From Gordonia sp. ABSL11-1 (GTDB lineage Bacteria > Actinomycetota > Actinomycetes > Mycobacteriales > Mycobacteriaceae), in contig NZ_JASXSI010000007.1 of assembly GCF_030315685.1 (NCBI RefSeq), positions 1-64,000 on the forward strand: a DNA stretch of 64,000 bases, in the 5' to 3' direction. A model generated the notes under the pieces. That model was not told where the DNA came from. It saw nothing but the letters and a program-made list of their open reading frames with translations, and did no database searches. Position numbers and translations under genes: made by a program. Shown here one piece after another: positions 55,697-63,543 of the stretch; position 1 is the stretch's first letter, and the number at the start of each line of letters is the position of its first letter.

Positions 55697-56500
55697 TCAG
55701 AGCTGACCGATGATGGACGCGAGCAGCTCGCCCATGCGGCTCGCCGATGCGCGACCCACCTCGAGAACCTCGGTGTGGCTGAGTGGTTCGCCGGTCATCC
55801 CGGCGGCGAGGTTGGTGACCAGCGACATGCCGAGCACATCCAGACCCGCGGCGCGTGCGGCGATGGTCTCGTGGACCGTCGACATGCCGACCAGGTCCGC
55901 TCCGAGGGTGCGCAACATCCGGATCTCCGCGGGCGTCTCGTAGTGGGGGCCGGGCAATCCGGCGTAGACACCGTCGGCCAGTGTCGGGTCGATCGTGCGG
56001 GCGAGGTCGCGCAATGCGGGTGAGTAGGCGTCGACGAGGTCGACGAACTGGGCACCGACCAGCGGTGACCGCGCCGTCAGATTGAGGTGATCGCTGATCA
56101 GGACCGGTTGCCCGACGGACATGTCGTCGCGCAGTCCTCCGGCAGCATTCGTCAGCACGATCGTGTGCGCCCCCGCGGCGGCCGCGGTCCGGACCGGGTG
56201 CACGACCCGCGACAGGTGATGGCCCTCGTAGGCGTGAATGCGTCCGAGCAGGATGAGCACCCGCCGATCACCGACGCGAACCGAGTGCACGACACCGCCG
56301 TGACCTGCGGCCTTGGGTGGTGTGAACCCCGGCAGATCGGCCATCGGCACGCTGGCGACGGGTGAGCCGAAGGCCTCGGCCGCCGGTGCCCAGCCCGACC
56401 CGAGGACCACCGCGACGTCGTGCCTGGTGCAATCGGTCTCGGCGGCGATCGTCGCCGCGGCCGCGATCGCAGCGGCGTCGGCGTCGGCAGTGGGGTCCAT
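55697..56500 (-). CDS. punA: purine nucleoside phosphorylase (type II/trimeric)
   Basis: A 267-residue trimeric phosphorylase cleaving inosine or guanosine. It has the phosphate-binding [59 protein letters not shown] and the base-binding [27 protein letters not shown] 56500 is taken as the start. It ends two bases before the phosphohexomutase ATG, so the pair is an operon. It is listed as deoD in some mycobacterial annotations. Confidence 0.93.
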   Translation of the reverse strand: MDPTADADAAAIAAAATIAAETDCTRHDVAVVLGSGWAPAAEAFGSPVASVPMADLPGFTPPKAAGHGGVVHSVRVGDRRVLILLGRIHAYEGHHLSRVVHPVRTAAAAGAHTIVLTNAAGGLRDDMSVGQPVLISDHLNLTARSPLVGAQFVDLVDAYSPALRDLARTIDPTLADGVYAGLPGPHYETPAEIRMLRTLGADLVGMSTVHETIAARAAGLDVLGMSLVTNLAAGMTGEPLSHTEVLEVGRASASRMGELLASIIGQL

Positions 56501-56536
56501 GGGCCCAACAGTAATGCCCGGCGATAAGGTCGCTAC

Positions 56537-57235
56537 ATGCCGTTTCTCAGTTCCGCGGGCGATGTCACCGAGCTCTACCTGGGCGCCGAGGGTGTCGAAC
56601 TCGACGAGTCCAATCCGGACAACCGGTTCCGGATCGAATGGATCGCGACGGTAAGGGACCACCTGGATCAGATCGCCGCCGAGCCGACCAAGCCACTGGT
56701 GATCACGGCCACCGGCAAGTTCTTCACCAACGGACTCGACACCGACTACATCGCGGCGAATGCGAGCGGACTGCCGCGCTATCTCGACCGCGTGCACGAG
56801 CTCTACGTGAAACTCCTGACCCTCCCGGTCCCTACTGTCGCCGCGATCAACGGCCATGCCTTCGGCGCGGGCGCGATGCTGGCCCTGTGCGCCGACGTCC
56901 GGGTGATGCGCACCGAGCGCGGCTTCTGGTCGTTGCCCGAGGCCGCGCTCGGCATGCCGTTCACCCGCGGCATGAGCACGTTGCTGCGGACGCGCCTGCG
57001 CGATGCGACTGCCACCGAGGCGATGCTGACGTCGAAGCGCTACGGCGGTGCCGATGCGTTGGCCGCGGGCATCGTCGACGAGGCCGTCGACGTCGACACG
57101 CTGCTGAGCCGCGCTCGGGAGCTCGCCACCGAGCGCGCCCCGCTGGCCGGCCCGAACCTCGGTCAGATCAAGCGGGGACTACGGCGTCCGCTGCTCGAGG
57201 ATCTGCAGATCACCACACCTTCGTCGGTGCTGTGA
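56537..57235 (+). CDS. enoyl-CoA hydratase/isomerase-family protein
   Basis: A 232-residue crotonase-fold protein. The oxyanion-hole segment [17 protein letters not shown] and the second block [23 protein letters not shown] are present. In place of the catalytic Glu pair of classical hydratases it has [15 protein letters not shown], which retains one Glu (PEAALG). The protein is shorter than usual (about 260) and ends SSVL. It could be a delta3-delta2 isomerase or a hydratase; the substrate is unknown. The start is ATG 56537, divergent from punA by 36 bases. Confidence 0.82.
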   Translation: MPFLSSAGDVTELYLGAEGVELDESNPDNRFRIEWIATVRDHLDQIAAEPTKPLVITATGKFFTNGLDTDYIAANASGLPRYLDRVHELYVKLLTLPVPTVAAINGHAFGAGAMLALCADVRVMRTERGFWSLPEAALGMPFTRGMSTLLRTRLRDATATEAMLTSKRYGGADALAAGIVDEAVDVDTLLSRARELATERAPLAGPNLGQIKRGLRRPLLEDLQITTPSSVL

Positions 57236-57245
57236 TGGTGACGCC

Positions 57246-58439
57246 ATGGCTGTGACCGAATCCGGCATCCACCCGGTCGCTCCCCGCGACGTCATCGGCG
57301 CGTGGTGGGCGGCGAATGCGCAGGACGTGGTGCGCTGGCGGCGGCAGATCCACGCCCAGCCGGAGCTGTCGCGCCAGGAGGTCAACACCACCGAGTTGGT
57401 GATGGTCGAACTGACCGCCGCGGGGTTGGAACCACGACGACTGCCGCTCGGCACGGGTGTCGTCTGCGACATCGGCCCGGGCGACAAGCCGCGGATCGCA
57501 TTGCGCGCCGACATGGACGCGCTGCCGATCGCCGAGCACACCGGGCTGGCGTTCAGCTCCACCGTCGAAGGTGTCTCCCATTCGTGCGGTCATGACGCGC
57601 ACACCGCCATCCTCATGGGTGTCGCCAAGCTGCTGGCGTCGCTCGATGAGTTGCCCGTCGGTGTCCGGCTGATCTTCCAACCGGCCGAGGAGGTCATGCC
57701 GGGCGGCGCGCTCGACGCCGTGGCCGCCGGAGTCATGAACGGGGTCAGCCGGATCTTCGCTCTGCACTGCGACCCCAAGTTGCCGGTCGGATCGGTCGGG
57801 CTGCGATCCGGTGCACTGACGTCGGCTGCCGATCACATCGACCTGCAACTGCACTCGGCCGGGGGCCACACGTCGCGTCCGCATCTCACCGGCGACCTCG
57901 TCTACGCGATGGGAACCGTCATCACCGGCCTGCCGGGCATTCTGTCGCGGCGCATCGACCCGCGGTCCGGCACGGTCATGGTGTGGGGTGCCGCACATGC
58001 CGGAAGTGCGCCGAACGCGATCCCGCAGGAAGGTCGGTTGCTCGGGACGGTCCGCACCGGCGACCACACCATGTGGTCCGAGCTCGAACCGCTGGTCCGC
58101 AGCGTGATCGGTGAACTCCTGGCGCCGCTCGGGGTGCGGTACGACCTGTCGTACTTCCGTGGCGTCCCGCCGGTCGTCAACGATGAGCTGGCCGTCGGCC
58201 TGCTGCGAGCGGCCGTTGCCGAGATCGGGCCGAACGCAGTTGCCGACACCCCGCAGTCACCCGGGGGTGAAGACTTCTCGTGGTACCTCGAACATGTGCC
58301 CGGAGCGATGGGGCGTCTCGGGGTCTGGGACGGCATCGGGCCGCACGTGGACCTGCACCAGCCCAACTTCGACATCGACGAGCGAGCGCTCGAGGTGGGC
58401 GTCCGCACGTTGGCGGGAGTCGCACTCGGCGAAGTGTGA
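57246..58439 (+). CDS. M20-family amidohydrolase (AmiA/AmiB1-like)
   Basis: A 397-residue di-zinc amidohydrolase of the M20D group. Metal ligands are in VSHSCGHDAHTAILMG (Cys, His), QPAEEVMPGGALDA (Glu/Glu), LHCDPKLPVG (His) and the C-terminal SPGGEDFSWYLEHVPG. A lid/dimerisation domain lies in the middle. It removes acyl groups from N-acyl amino acids or similar amides. M. tuberculosis has a tandem pair here (Rv3306c/Rv3305c), whereas only one copy is present in this window. It lies 10 bases after the hydratase gene. Confidence 0.87.
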   Translation: MAVTESGIHPVAPRDVIGAWWAANAQDVVRWRRQIHAQPELSRQEVNTTELVMVELTAAGLEPRRLPLGTGVVCDIGPGDKPRIALRADMDALPIAEHTGLAFSSTVEGVSHSCGHDAHTAILMGVAKLLASLDELPVGVRLIFQPAEEVMPGGALDAVAAGVMNGVSRIFALHCDPKLPVGSVGLRSGALTSAADHIDLQLHSAGGHTSRPHLTGDLVYAMGTVITGLPGILSRRIDPRSGTVMVWGAAHAGSAPNAIPQEGRLLGTVRTGDHTMWSELEPLVRSVIGELLAPLGVRYDLSYFRGVPPVVNDELAVGLLRAAVAEIGPNAVADTPQSPGGEDFSWYLEHVPGAMGRLGVWDGIGPHVDLHQPNFDIDERALEVGVRTLAGVALGEV

Positions 58440-58446
58440 GGTCGGG

Positions 58447-58929
58447 TCAGGGTTCGACGGGGCCCGGGCCGGGGCCCACGTTGCGGGATTCGCGGAGTCG
58501 AAGTTCCTGCACGTACTCGGCGGGTGCACCGGCGATCTCGGCCGCCTCGGCCATCACGCCCAGGTAGCGGGCCGACGGGAGTCCACCCTCGTATGCGTCG
58601 AGCACGTAGAGCCATGCCAGCACCGGACCGTCCGCCGTGTCGACGCGGACCCGCAGCTTCACGTGGATGCCGAGCTCCGAACCCTCCCAGCGATCGAGAT
58701 TCTCCTCGTCCTCGCCGGTGACGTCGTACAGGACGACGAACACCTTGGAGTCGGGGTCGTCGCGGTCCTCGGTGACGGTGGCGAGAGAGCCCTCCCAGCC
58801 GATGTCGCCGCCTCCGAACGTGAGACGCCAGCCGTGCAGCCACCCGGTTCCCGACATCGGGGAGTGCGGTGCACGCTCAGCCATCTGCTCGGGATGCATG
58901 TTCGACCCGTAGGCGGCGTATATCGGCAC
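58447..58929 (-). CDS. gamma-glutamylcyclotransferase-like protein
   Basis: A 160-residue GGCT-fold protein with the substrate loop IYAAYGSNMHPEQM and the barrel segments GWLHGWRLTFGGGDIGWEG and KVFVVLYDVTGEDEENLDRWEG; the general-base Glu is expected in the last block. GGCT enzymes release 5-oxoproline from gamma-glutamyl dipeptides. The gene corresponds to Rv3304 beside lpdA. A divergent start 152 bases from lpdA leaves room for both promoters. Confidence 0.83.
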   Translation of the reverse strand: MPIYAAYGSNMHPEQMAERAPHSPMSGTGWLHGWRLTFGGGDIGWEGSLATVTEDRDDPDSKVFVVLYDVTGEDEENLDRWEGSELGIHVKLRVRVDTADGPVLAWLYVLDAYEGGLPSARYLGVMAEAAEIAGAPAEYVQELRLRESRNVGPGPGPVEP

Positions 58930-59081
58930 GGGCGAAAGCCTAGATGCTCCGCGCGCGGCGCGAAAGCTGGGCCTCCCCCGAGCGTGCGACGGCCGACCGC
59001 CGGGGGACTAGGTTGGTAGGCGACATCCGGCGCGCGAGCAGCCCACATACCGCGCCGGCGACGACGACAGGAGTGGTGGAC

Positions 59082-60485
59082 GTGACCAAGATCGTGATCA
59101 TTGGCGGCGGCCCGGCCGGCTACGAGGCGGCGTTGGCCGCGGCCGCGTATGGCGCCGACATCACGGTGATCGACTCCGACGGCGTCGGCGGTGCGTGCGT
59201 CCTGTGGGACTGCGTGCCGTCCAAGACGTTCATCGCGTCGAGCGGAATCCGCACCGAGGTGCGCAAGGCGGTCGATCTCGGCATCAACATCCGCACCGAC
59301 GATGCTCTGGTCACCCTTCCGCAGATCCATCAGCGGGTGCGCGATCTGGCGTTCGCACAGTCGGCCGACATCCGTTCGCGACTGATCAGCGAGGGCGTCA
59401 AGCTCGTCTCCGGTCGGGCGCAGCTCGATGAACGGCAGATCGGCGTGTCCACACACGGTGTCGTCGCCACGCTCGATGACGGCACCACCGAGCGGTTCGA
59501 AGGAGACGTCGTGCTCATCGCGACCGGTGCCTCCCCACGCGTGCTCCCGGATGCCCGACCGGACGGCGAGCGGATCCTCAACTGGCGCCAGCTGTACGAC
59601 CTGGAGGAACTGCCCGAGCATCTCGTCGTCATCGGCTCCGGTGTGACGGGCGCCGAGTTCGTGCACGCCTACACGGAATTGGGTGTGAAGGTGACGTTGG
59701 TCTCGAGTCGCGACCGCGTGTTGCCCGGGGAGGACGAGGACGCCGCGCTCGTCCTCGAGGACGCACTCGCCGAACGCGGTGTCGAACTCATCAAGCACGC
59801 TCGCGCCGACAAGGTGGAACGGCAAGGGGATTCGGTGACAGCGCACCTCGCCGACGGGCGCACCGTCACCGGCTCACACGTCCTGATGACCGTCGGTTCC
59901 GTCCCGAACACCGGCGATCTCGGACTCGACCGCGCCGGCGTCGAGATCGATCGCGGCGGTTACATCACCGTCGATCGTGTCTCCCGTACCTCTGTTACCG
60001 GCATCTACGCGGCAGGCGACTGCACCGGTCTGCTGCCGCTCGCATCGGTCGCCGCCATGCAGGGCCGCATCGCCATGTACCATTCGCTGGGCGAGGGCGT
60101 CAGCCCGATCAAACTGAAAACCGTTGCGTCCGCGATCTTCACGCGTCCCGAGATCGCCACTGTCGGCGTGTCGCAGAAGGCGATCGACAGCGGCGAGTAT
60201 CCCGCACGGACTGTCATGCTGCCGCTGGCGACGAACCCGCGCGCGAAGATGAGTGGACTGCGTCGCGGCTTCGTGAAGATCTTCTGCCGCCCGGCCACCG
60301 GTGTGGTCATCGGCGGTGTCGTCGTCGCGCCGACCGCCTCCGAACTCATCCTCCCGATCGCCCTCGCCGTGCAGAACAAGTTGACGGTTTCCGATCTGGC
60401 ACAGACCTTCTCGGTCTATCCGTCGCTGTCGGGATCGGTCACCGAGGCCGCGCGCCAGTTGGTTCGGCACGACGATCTGGACTGA
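59082..60485 (+). CDS. lpdA: flavoprotein disulfide reductase-family NAD(P)H dehydrogenase, LpdA-type
   Basis: A 467-residue flavoprotein. It has the FAD motif TKIVIIGGGPAGYEAALAAA, the active-site segment GGACVLWDCVPSKTF, the NAD(P)H motif VVIGSGVTGAEFVHAY, the FAD C-motif GIYAAGDCTGLLPLASVAAM and the dimer interface YPSLSGSVTEAARQL. The usual catalytic His-Glu pair (HPT..E) is absent, as in M. tuberculosis LpdA (Rv3303c), a quinone reductase rather than lipoamide dehydrogenase. Unlike the M. tuberculosis protein, both cysteines of the Cys-x4-Cys pair are present. GTG 59082 has AGGAG eight bases upstream. Confidence 0.9.
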   Translation: MTKIVIIGGGPAGYEAALAAAAYGADITVIDSDGVGGACVLWDCVPSKTFIASSGIRTEVRKAVDLGINIRTDDALVTLPQIHQRVRDLAFAQSADIRSRLISEGVKLVSGRAQLDERQIGVSTHGVVATLDDGTTERFEGDVVLIATGASPRVLPDARPDGERILNWRQLYDLEELPEHLVVIGSGVTGAEFVHAYTELGVKVTLVSSRDRVLPGEDEDAALVLEDALAERGVELIKHARADKVERQGDSVTAHLADGRTVTGSHVLMTVGSVPNTGDLGLDRAGVEIDRGGYITVDRVSRTSVTGIYAAGDCTGLLPLASVAAMQGRIAMYHSLGEGVSPIKLKTVASAIFTRPEIATVGVSQKAIDSGEYPARTVMLPLATNPRAKMSGLRRGFVKIFCRPATGVVIGGVVVAPTASELILPIALAVQNKLTVSDLAQTFSVYPSLSGSVTEAARQLVRHDDLD

Positions 60486-60521
60486 GGTTGGGCGCGGGGT
60501 TTCTGAGTGAGGATGCGATGG

Positions 60522-60589
60522 CGCGTGCTCTGTTCCGTGAGGAATGAGGCGATGCCGCGTGCCCTGCTCCCTGAGGAACGAGGCGATAG
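60522..60589. repeat. two 34-bp tandem imperfect repeats
   Basis: Bases 60522-60555 and 60556-60589 are tandem copies, 28 of 34 identical; both run CGCGTG...TGAGGAA.GAGGCGAT. The second copy continues GCCGAGTGTCACGAAGG, resembling an intergenic repeat sequence I associate with Gordonia-type genomes. It fills most of the 132 bases between lpdA and the AT-richer DUF3558 region. Confidence 0.7.
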
Positions 60590-60617
60590 CCGAGTGTCAC
60601 GAAGGGGGCGCGGCTGA

Positions 60618-61277
60618 TTACTCGGGGATTTGGCTGATGGTTGCGCGTGTGTAGTCAATGGCCGTGTCGCAAGCTTCGTCGATTGTGGGTTTATCAACCA
60701 CGTACATGACAGTCGTGAGGATCATCGATTCTCCGGACTGAACCACTGTAGTGCACTGATAGTCCCGCACCGTGTAGACCGCGACGATACGGTTATCGAT
60801 CTTCGTATCAGGTCGGAATCGCATAGTTCCGCCTGACTGAGTCTGTTTGTATCGAGATAATGATCCGTCAAAATCGCCGACATGCTGCGATAAGGATGCT
60901 AGTCGCGGATTGTTGAACTGCCACACGCATCCGCGGACAGTTTGGAAGTCTGCAATCGCTGCGTCTTTAACCGTGTTCTCGTTCAAACCCAGCTCGCTCC
61001 GCTTAGCCTTTGCGTCAGCAGTGCAAGGCTCGAAGGCAGTGCCGTCGTTGTTCGTGCTCCAACGATTGGGAAAAGCTGTTGTGAATGGCAGCGATTTTCC
61101 AGCATCATCCGTCTGGCGGATCGAAGTTGAAGTCGTCGAAGGGTTTGTGCTTGTCCCGCTCTTTTGCCCGATGGCCTGCCCGTTGGTGCTGCATCCAAGT
61201 ATTCCAAGAGTCAATGCGAGAACTATGCCATACATGGCTTTACACCTACGCAATGAGGAGTGATTTATAGCCTGCAT
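60618..61277 (-). CDS. DUF3558-type lipoprotein
   Basis: A 219-residue lipoprotein. The signal peptide carries a lipobox LGILGCS (Cys near residue 29), followed by a Ser/Thr-rich spacer and a domain with four conserved-looking cysteines (FEPCTADAK, VRGCVWQFNN, YQCTTVVQ, DEACDTAID). This is the DUF3558 pattern of Actinobacteria. Its ATG overlaps the stop of the WXG100-like gene by one base, so the two are coupled. GC is about 45% at 60841-60900 against 70% or more in flanking genes, a sign of foreign or recently swapped DNA. It may be the surface partner of the coupled ESX-like protein. Confidence 0.8.
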   Translation of the reverse strand: MQAINHSSLRRCKAMYGIVLALTLGILGCSTNGQAIGQKSGTSTNPSTTSTSIRQTDDAGKSLPFTTAFPNRWSTNNDGTAFEPCTADAKAKRSELGLNENTVKDAAIADFQTVRGCVWQFNNPRLASLSQHVGDFDGSLSRYKQTQSGGTMRFRPDTKIDNRIVAVYTVRDYQCTTVVQSGESMILTTVMYVVDKPTIDEACDTAIDYTRATISQIPE

Positions 61278-61669
61278 CAGGTGGGAATGTCTGGCGTGAG
61301 ACTGGCGTCTACTGAGGTAATTGTTTCGTCAGCTCGCAAACATGCGTCTGACAAGGTGGACAGTTGCACTGCTTGCGTGTGAAGCTGATTCACCCAAGTT
61401 TCGATTATCGGTCTGAGCGCTTCGTACATGCTAGTGCCCTCATCGCAATCTCCAAAGTGATTGCTGCCCACGGTCCCTGCTAACGCTTGAGTCAGCGCGG
61501 CCAACCGCGCCGCCCCATCCGCCGCTACCTGCGCCCGCTTCTCCCACTCGCCAGCGGTGAGCTTCACGATTCCGCCGGAGGCGGTGCCGCCGTCGAGCGG
61601 GACGGTCGACGGGGTCGACGAGTTCGGGATGCTGACGGAGTCACCCGGCAGCGGGTAGTAGTCGGTCAT
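61277..61669 (-). CDS. WXG100/ESX-like small helical protein, compositionally chimeric
   Basis: A 130-residue protein with a Pro/Ser-rich N-terminus and a helical hairpin: GEWEKRAQVAADGAARLAAL, then MYEALRPIIETWVNQLHTQA. A WVN/TW turn-like element lies between the helices. It resembles ESX-associated proteins paired with DUF3558 lipoproteins in Gordonia and Rhodococcus. Base composition changes sharply within the gene: about 75% GC at 61501-61620 (5' part), falling to 52% at 61321-61380 (3' part). The start is ATG 61669. Function is unknown; secretion or chaperoning through a type VII system is inferred. Confidence 0.68.
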   Translation of the reverse strand: MTDYYPLPGDSVSIPNSSTPSTVPLDGGTASGGIVKLTAGEWEKRAQVAADGAARLAALTQALAGTVGSNHFGDCDEGTSMYEALRPIIETWVNQLHTQAVQLSTLSDACLRADETITSVDASLTPDIPT

Positions 61670-61798
61670 CCATCCCCCTCATGTGGCGTCACGACTTGGA
61701 CGCACAGTACACACCCATGGTTCCCGTGCCCCGAAGATAATACTGAAGGCTGTATTCTCGCGGGTGTCCACGGGTCGGACGAGCTCATAGGGGGGATT

Positions 61799-63109
61799 GT
61801 GCCGCCGGACGATGGCCAAGATGCGAGCAATCACCTGTGGTTGGGCGGCCAGGAGCGGTCGACTCCCGGCACCCAGGCATCGGCTGGAGGCCAGTCTCCC
61901 TGGGGATCGATGGCGCTCGACGAGATCATCTCCATCCTGCAGAGCATGCGCGACGGCGACGCACGAGGTGATGCCGAGGCCGTGTTGCAGGCGATCAACG
62001 AGGCCAACGGCGTCGCCGACGACATCGACGCGGCCTTCGGATCGGGCAGCGGCACACTCCTCGGTTACGCCGTCGACGTGAGTGTCGGATCTGCACAGGG
62101 CACTGCCGGCGACATCCGCAACGGCGCCGAGACCGCCTCGCAAGCGCACAAGGCGATGACTGCGGCCGCGGACGCGGTCAGTTCCGCGAAGTCCAATGAA
62201 TCCTTGCTGGAATCCCTGCGTGCGGCGCTGAAGGAGTCTCCCGAGTCGGCGCCGACCGTACGCAACGCCGTCGACACCTTGATGTCCGGGACCTACACGA
62301 TGCCGATGAACGACGCCCAGGGCGGTCTGCCGGCCGGGTCGATCGCCGGCGAGACCCGACTGATCGGTTCGGGGACGAGCGGACCGTCCGATGGCGGCGG
62401 CGGTGGTGGCGGTGGAAACCTCACGTCGAGTGCCACCCATTCGACGTCCGGGGGAGTCTCGGACCTCGGCGAGTACGGGAAGTCCTCGACGCCGACGGCT
62501 GGTGCTCCCGACGGCGGCGGCTCAGGTCCGACGACGGCCACGCCCGCGTCGGCGTCCACAGGCGACAAGCCGCTGTCGCTCGGCAACGAGACGGCGAACA
62601 ACAACGGCGGTGGACCCGACGACCCAGACAGCCTGACCCGCGGCGGGCGAGGAACAGCCGACGGCATGAACGGAACCGCACCTGCGGGCATGGCAGGCGG
62701 AGCAATCCCGGCAGCAGGCATGGCAGGTGCGCCGGGCGGTGCGCCTCGGGTGAGCGGCGCCCTTCCAGGCGGCAGCGGCACCGGCTCCAGCGCGGGCACC
62801 GGTTCGGGTTCGGGAATGACGCCGATGGCCCGCCGACTGATGGGTGCGATGCCCACGTCGGGGGTGGCGAATCCGTCGGCGCCGGTGTCGGGTGTGCCGG
62901 GCGGCGCCGGTCGGGCGGGGGCCGCACCCCTCGGTGGTGCCCCGCACGGTGCGCGATCCAACAAGGGCGGCGACGACGAGCACAAGACACCGCACTATCT
63001 GCACACCAAGGAGAACGGCGCCGAGATCGTCGGCACCCTGCCCTTGGTCAGCCCGCCGGTCATCGGCGACTGGGCGCCACCCGCGAAGCCCGAATCGGAA
63101 GACCGGTGA
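61799..63109 (+). CDS. Gly/Ala-rich ESX-type (PPE-like) secreted protein
   Basis: A 436-residue protein. A helical N-terminal region (about 40-190; MALDEIISILQSMRDGDARG, AAADAVSSAKSNESLLESLR) is followed by a long Gly/Ala/Ser/Pro-rich low-complexity stretch with GMAGGA-type repeats. A short conserved C-terminus follows (HKTPHYLHTKENGAEIVGTL, then PLVSPPVIGDW), typical of PPE-like ESX substrates in Gordonia and Rhodococcus. GTG 61799 is chosen for the GGGGGAT just upstream. It is divergent from the WXG100-like gene, and its stop overlaps the next gene. Confidence 0.75.
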   Translation: MPPDDGQDASNHLWLGGQERSTPGTQASAGGQSPWGSMALDEIISILQSMRDGDARGDAEAVLQAINEANGVADDIDAAFGSGSGTLLGYAVDVSVGSAQGTAGDIRNGAETASQAHKAMTAAADAVSSAKSNESLLESLRAALKESPESAPTVRNAVDTLMSGTYTMPMNDAQGGLPAGSIAGETRLIGSGTSGPSDGGGGGGGGNLTSSATHSTSGGVSDLGEYGKSSTPTAGAPDGGGSGPTTATPASASTGDKPLSLGNETANNNGGGPDDPDSLTRGGRGTADGMNGTAPAGMAGGAIPAAGMAGAPGGAPRVSGALPGGSGTGSSAGTGSGSGMTPMARRLMGAMPTSGVANPSAPVSGVPGGAGRAGAAPLGGAPHGARSNKGGDDEHKTPHYLHTKENGAEIVGTLPLVSPPVIGDWAPPAKPESEDR

Positions 63110-63540
63110 CGCACAGGATCGAGCGCCTGCCCGGCGGCGTCGCTGCGCTCGTCGACAAGGTCCCGGAGTCCGAGATCTCGCGATGCCTGCAGCTCCTCGC
63201 CCTGACCGCCATCGACGTCAACGACCTCGGCGGCTCCGAGGTCGTGCGAGGGGCGCTCGCACAGTGGCGCCAACACGGACAGGTCTCGGGCAAGACGAGG
63301 CTCGACGTCGAGTCGCTCATGTACTCCCGCGACCGAGACGGGTTCGCCCACCAACGCCGCGGCGACACGACAGCACACCACCAGTGCTTCTTCCAGGCCC
63401 GGGCGCTGAACTGCCTTGCGCATGGAGTCAACAACCGAGTCGACCCCCGCGATGCACTCCGCGACGCCGCCTACGAGGCTGCGGCCGCGATGAAGGGCAG
63501 CGCAGGTGTGGTCGCGATCCTCAGCGATTTCGTCGAGTGA
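63106..63540 (+). CDS. small protein coupled to the ESX substrate, unknown function
   Basis: A 144-residue soluble, mostly helical protein. It has LPGGVAALVDKVPESEISRC, a middle LDVESLMYSRDRDGFAHQRR, then HHQCFFQARALNCLAHGV and a C-terminal Ala-rich helix. No family is recognised. It begins with GTG inside the stop of the ESX substrate gene (GTGA), so the two are made together. It could be a dedicated chaperone, a co-secreted partner or an immunity-type protein; nothing in the sequence decides between these. Confidence 0.65.
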   Translation: MTHRIERLPGGVAALVDKVPESEISRCLQLLALTAIDVNDLGGSEVVRGALAQWRQHGQVSGKTRLDVESLMYSRDRDGFAHQRRGDTTAHHQCFFQARALNCLAHGVNNRVDPRDALRDAAYEAAAAMKGSAGVVAILSDFVE

Positions 63541-63543
63541 GCA

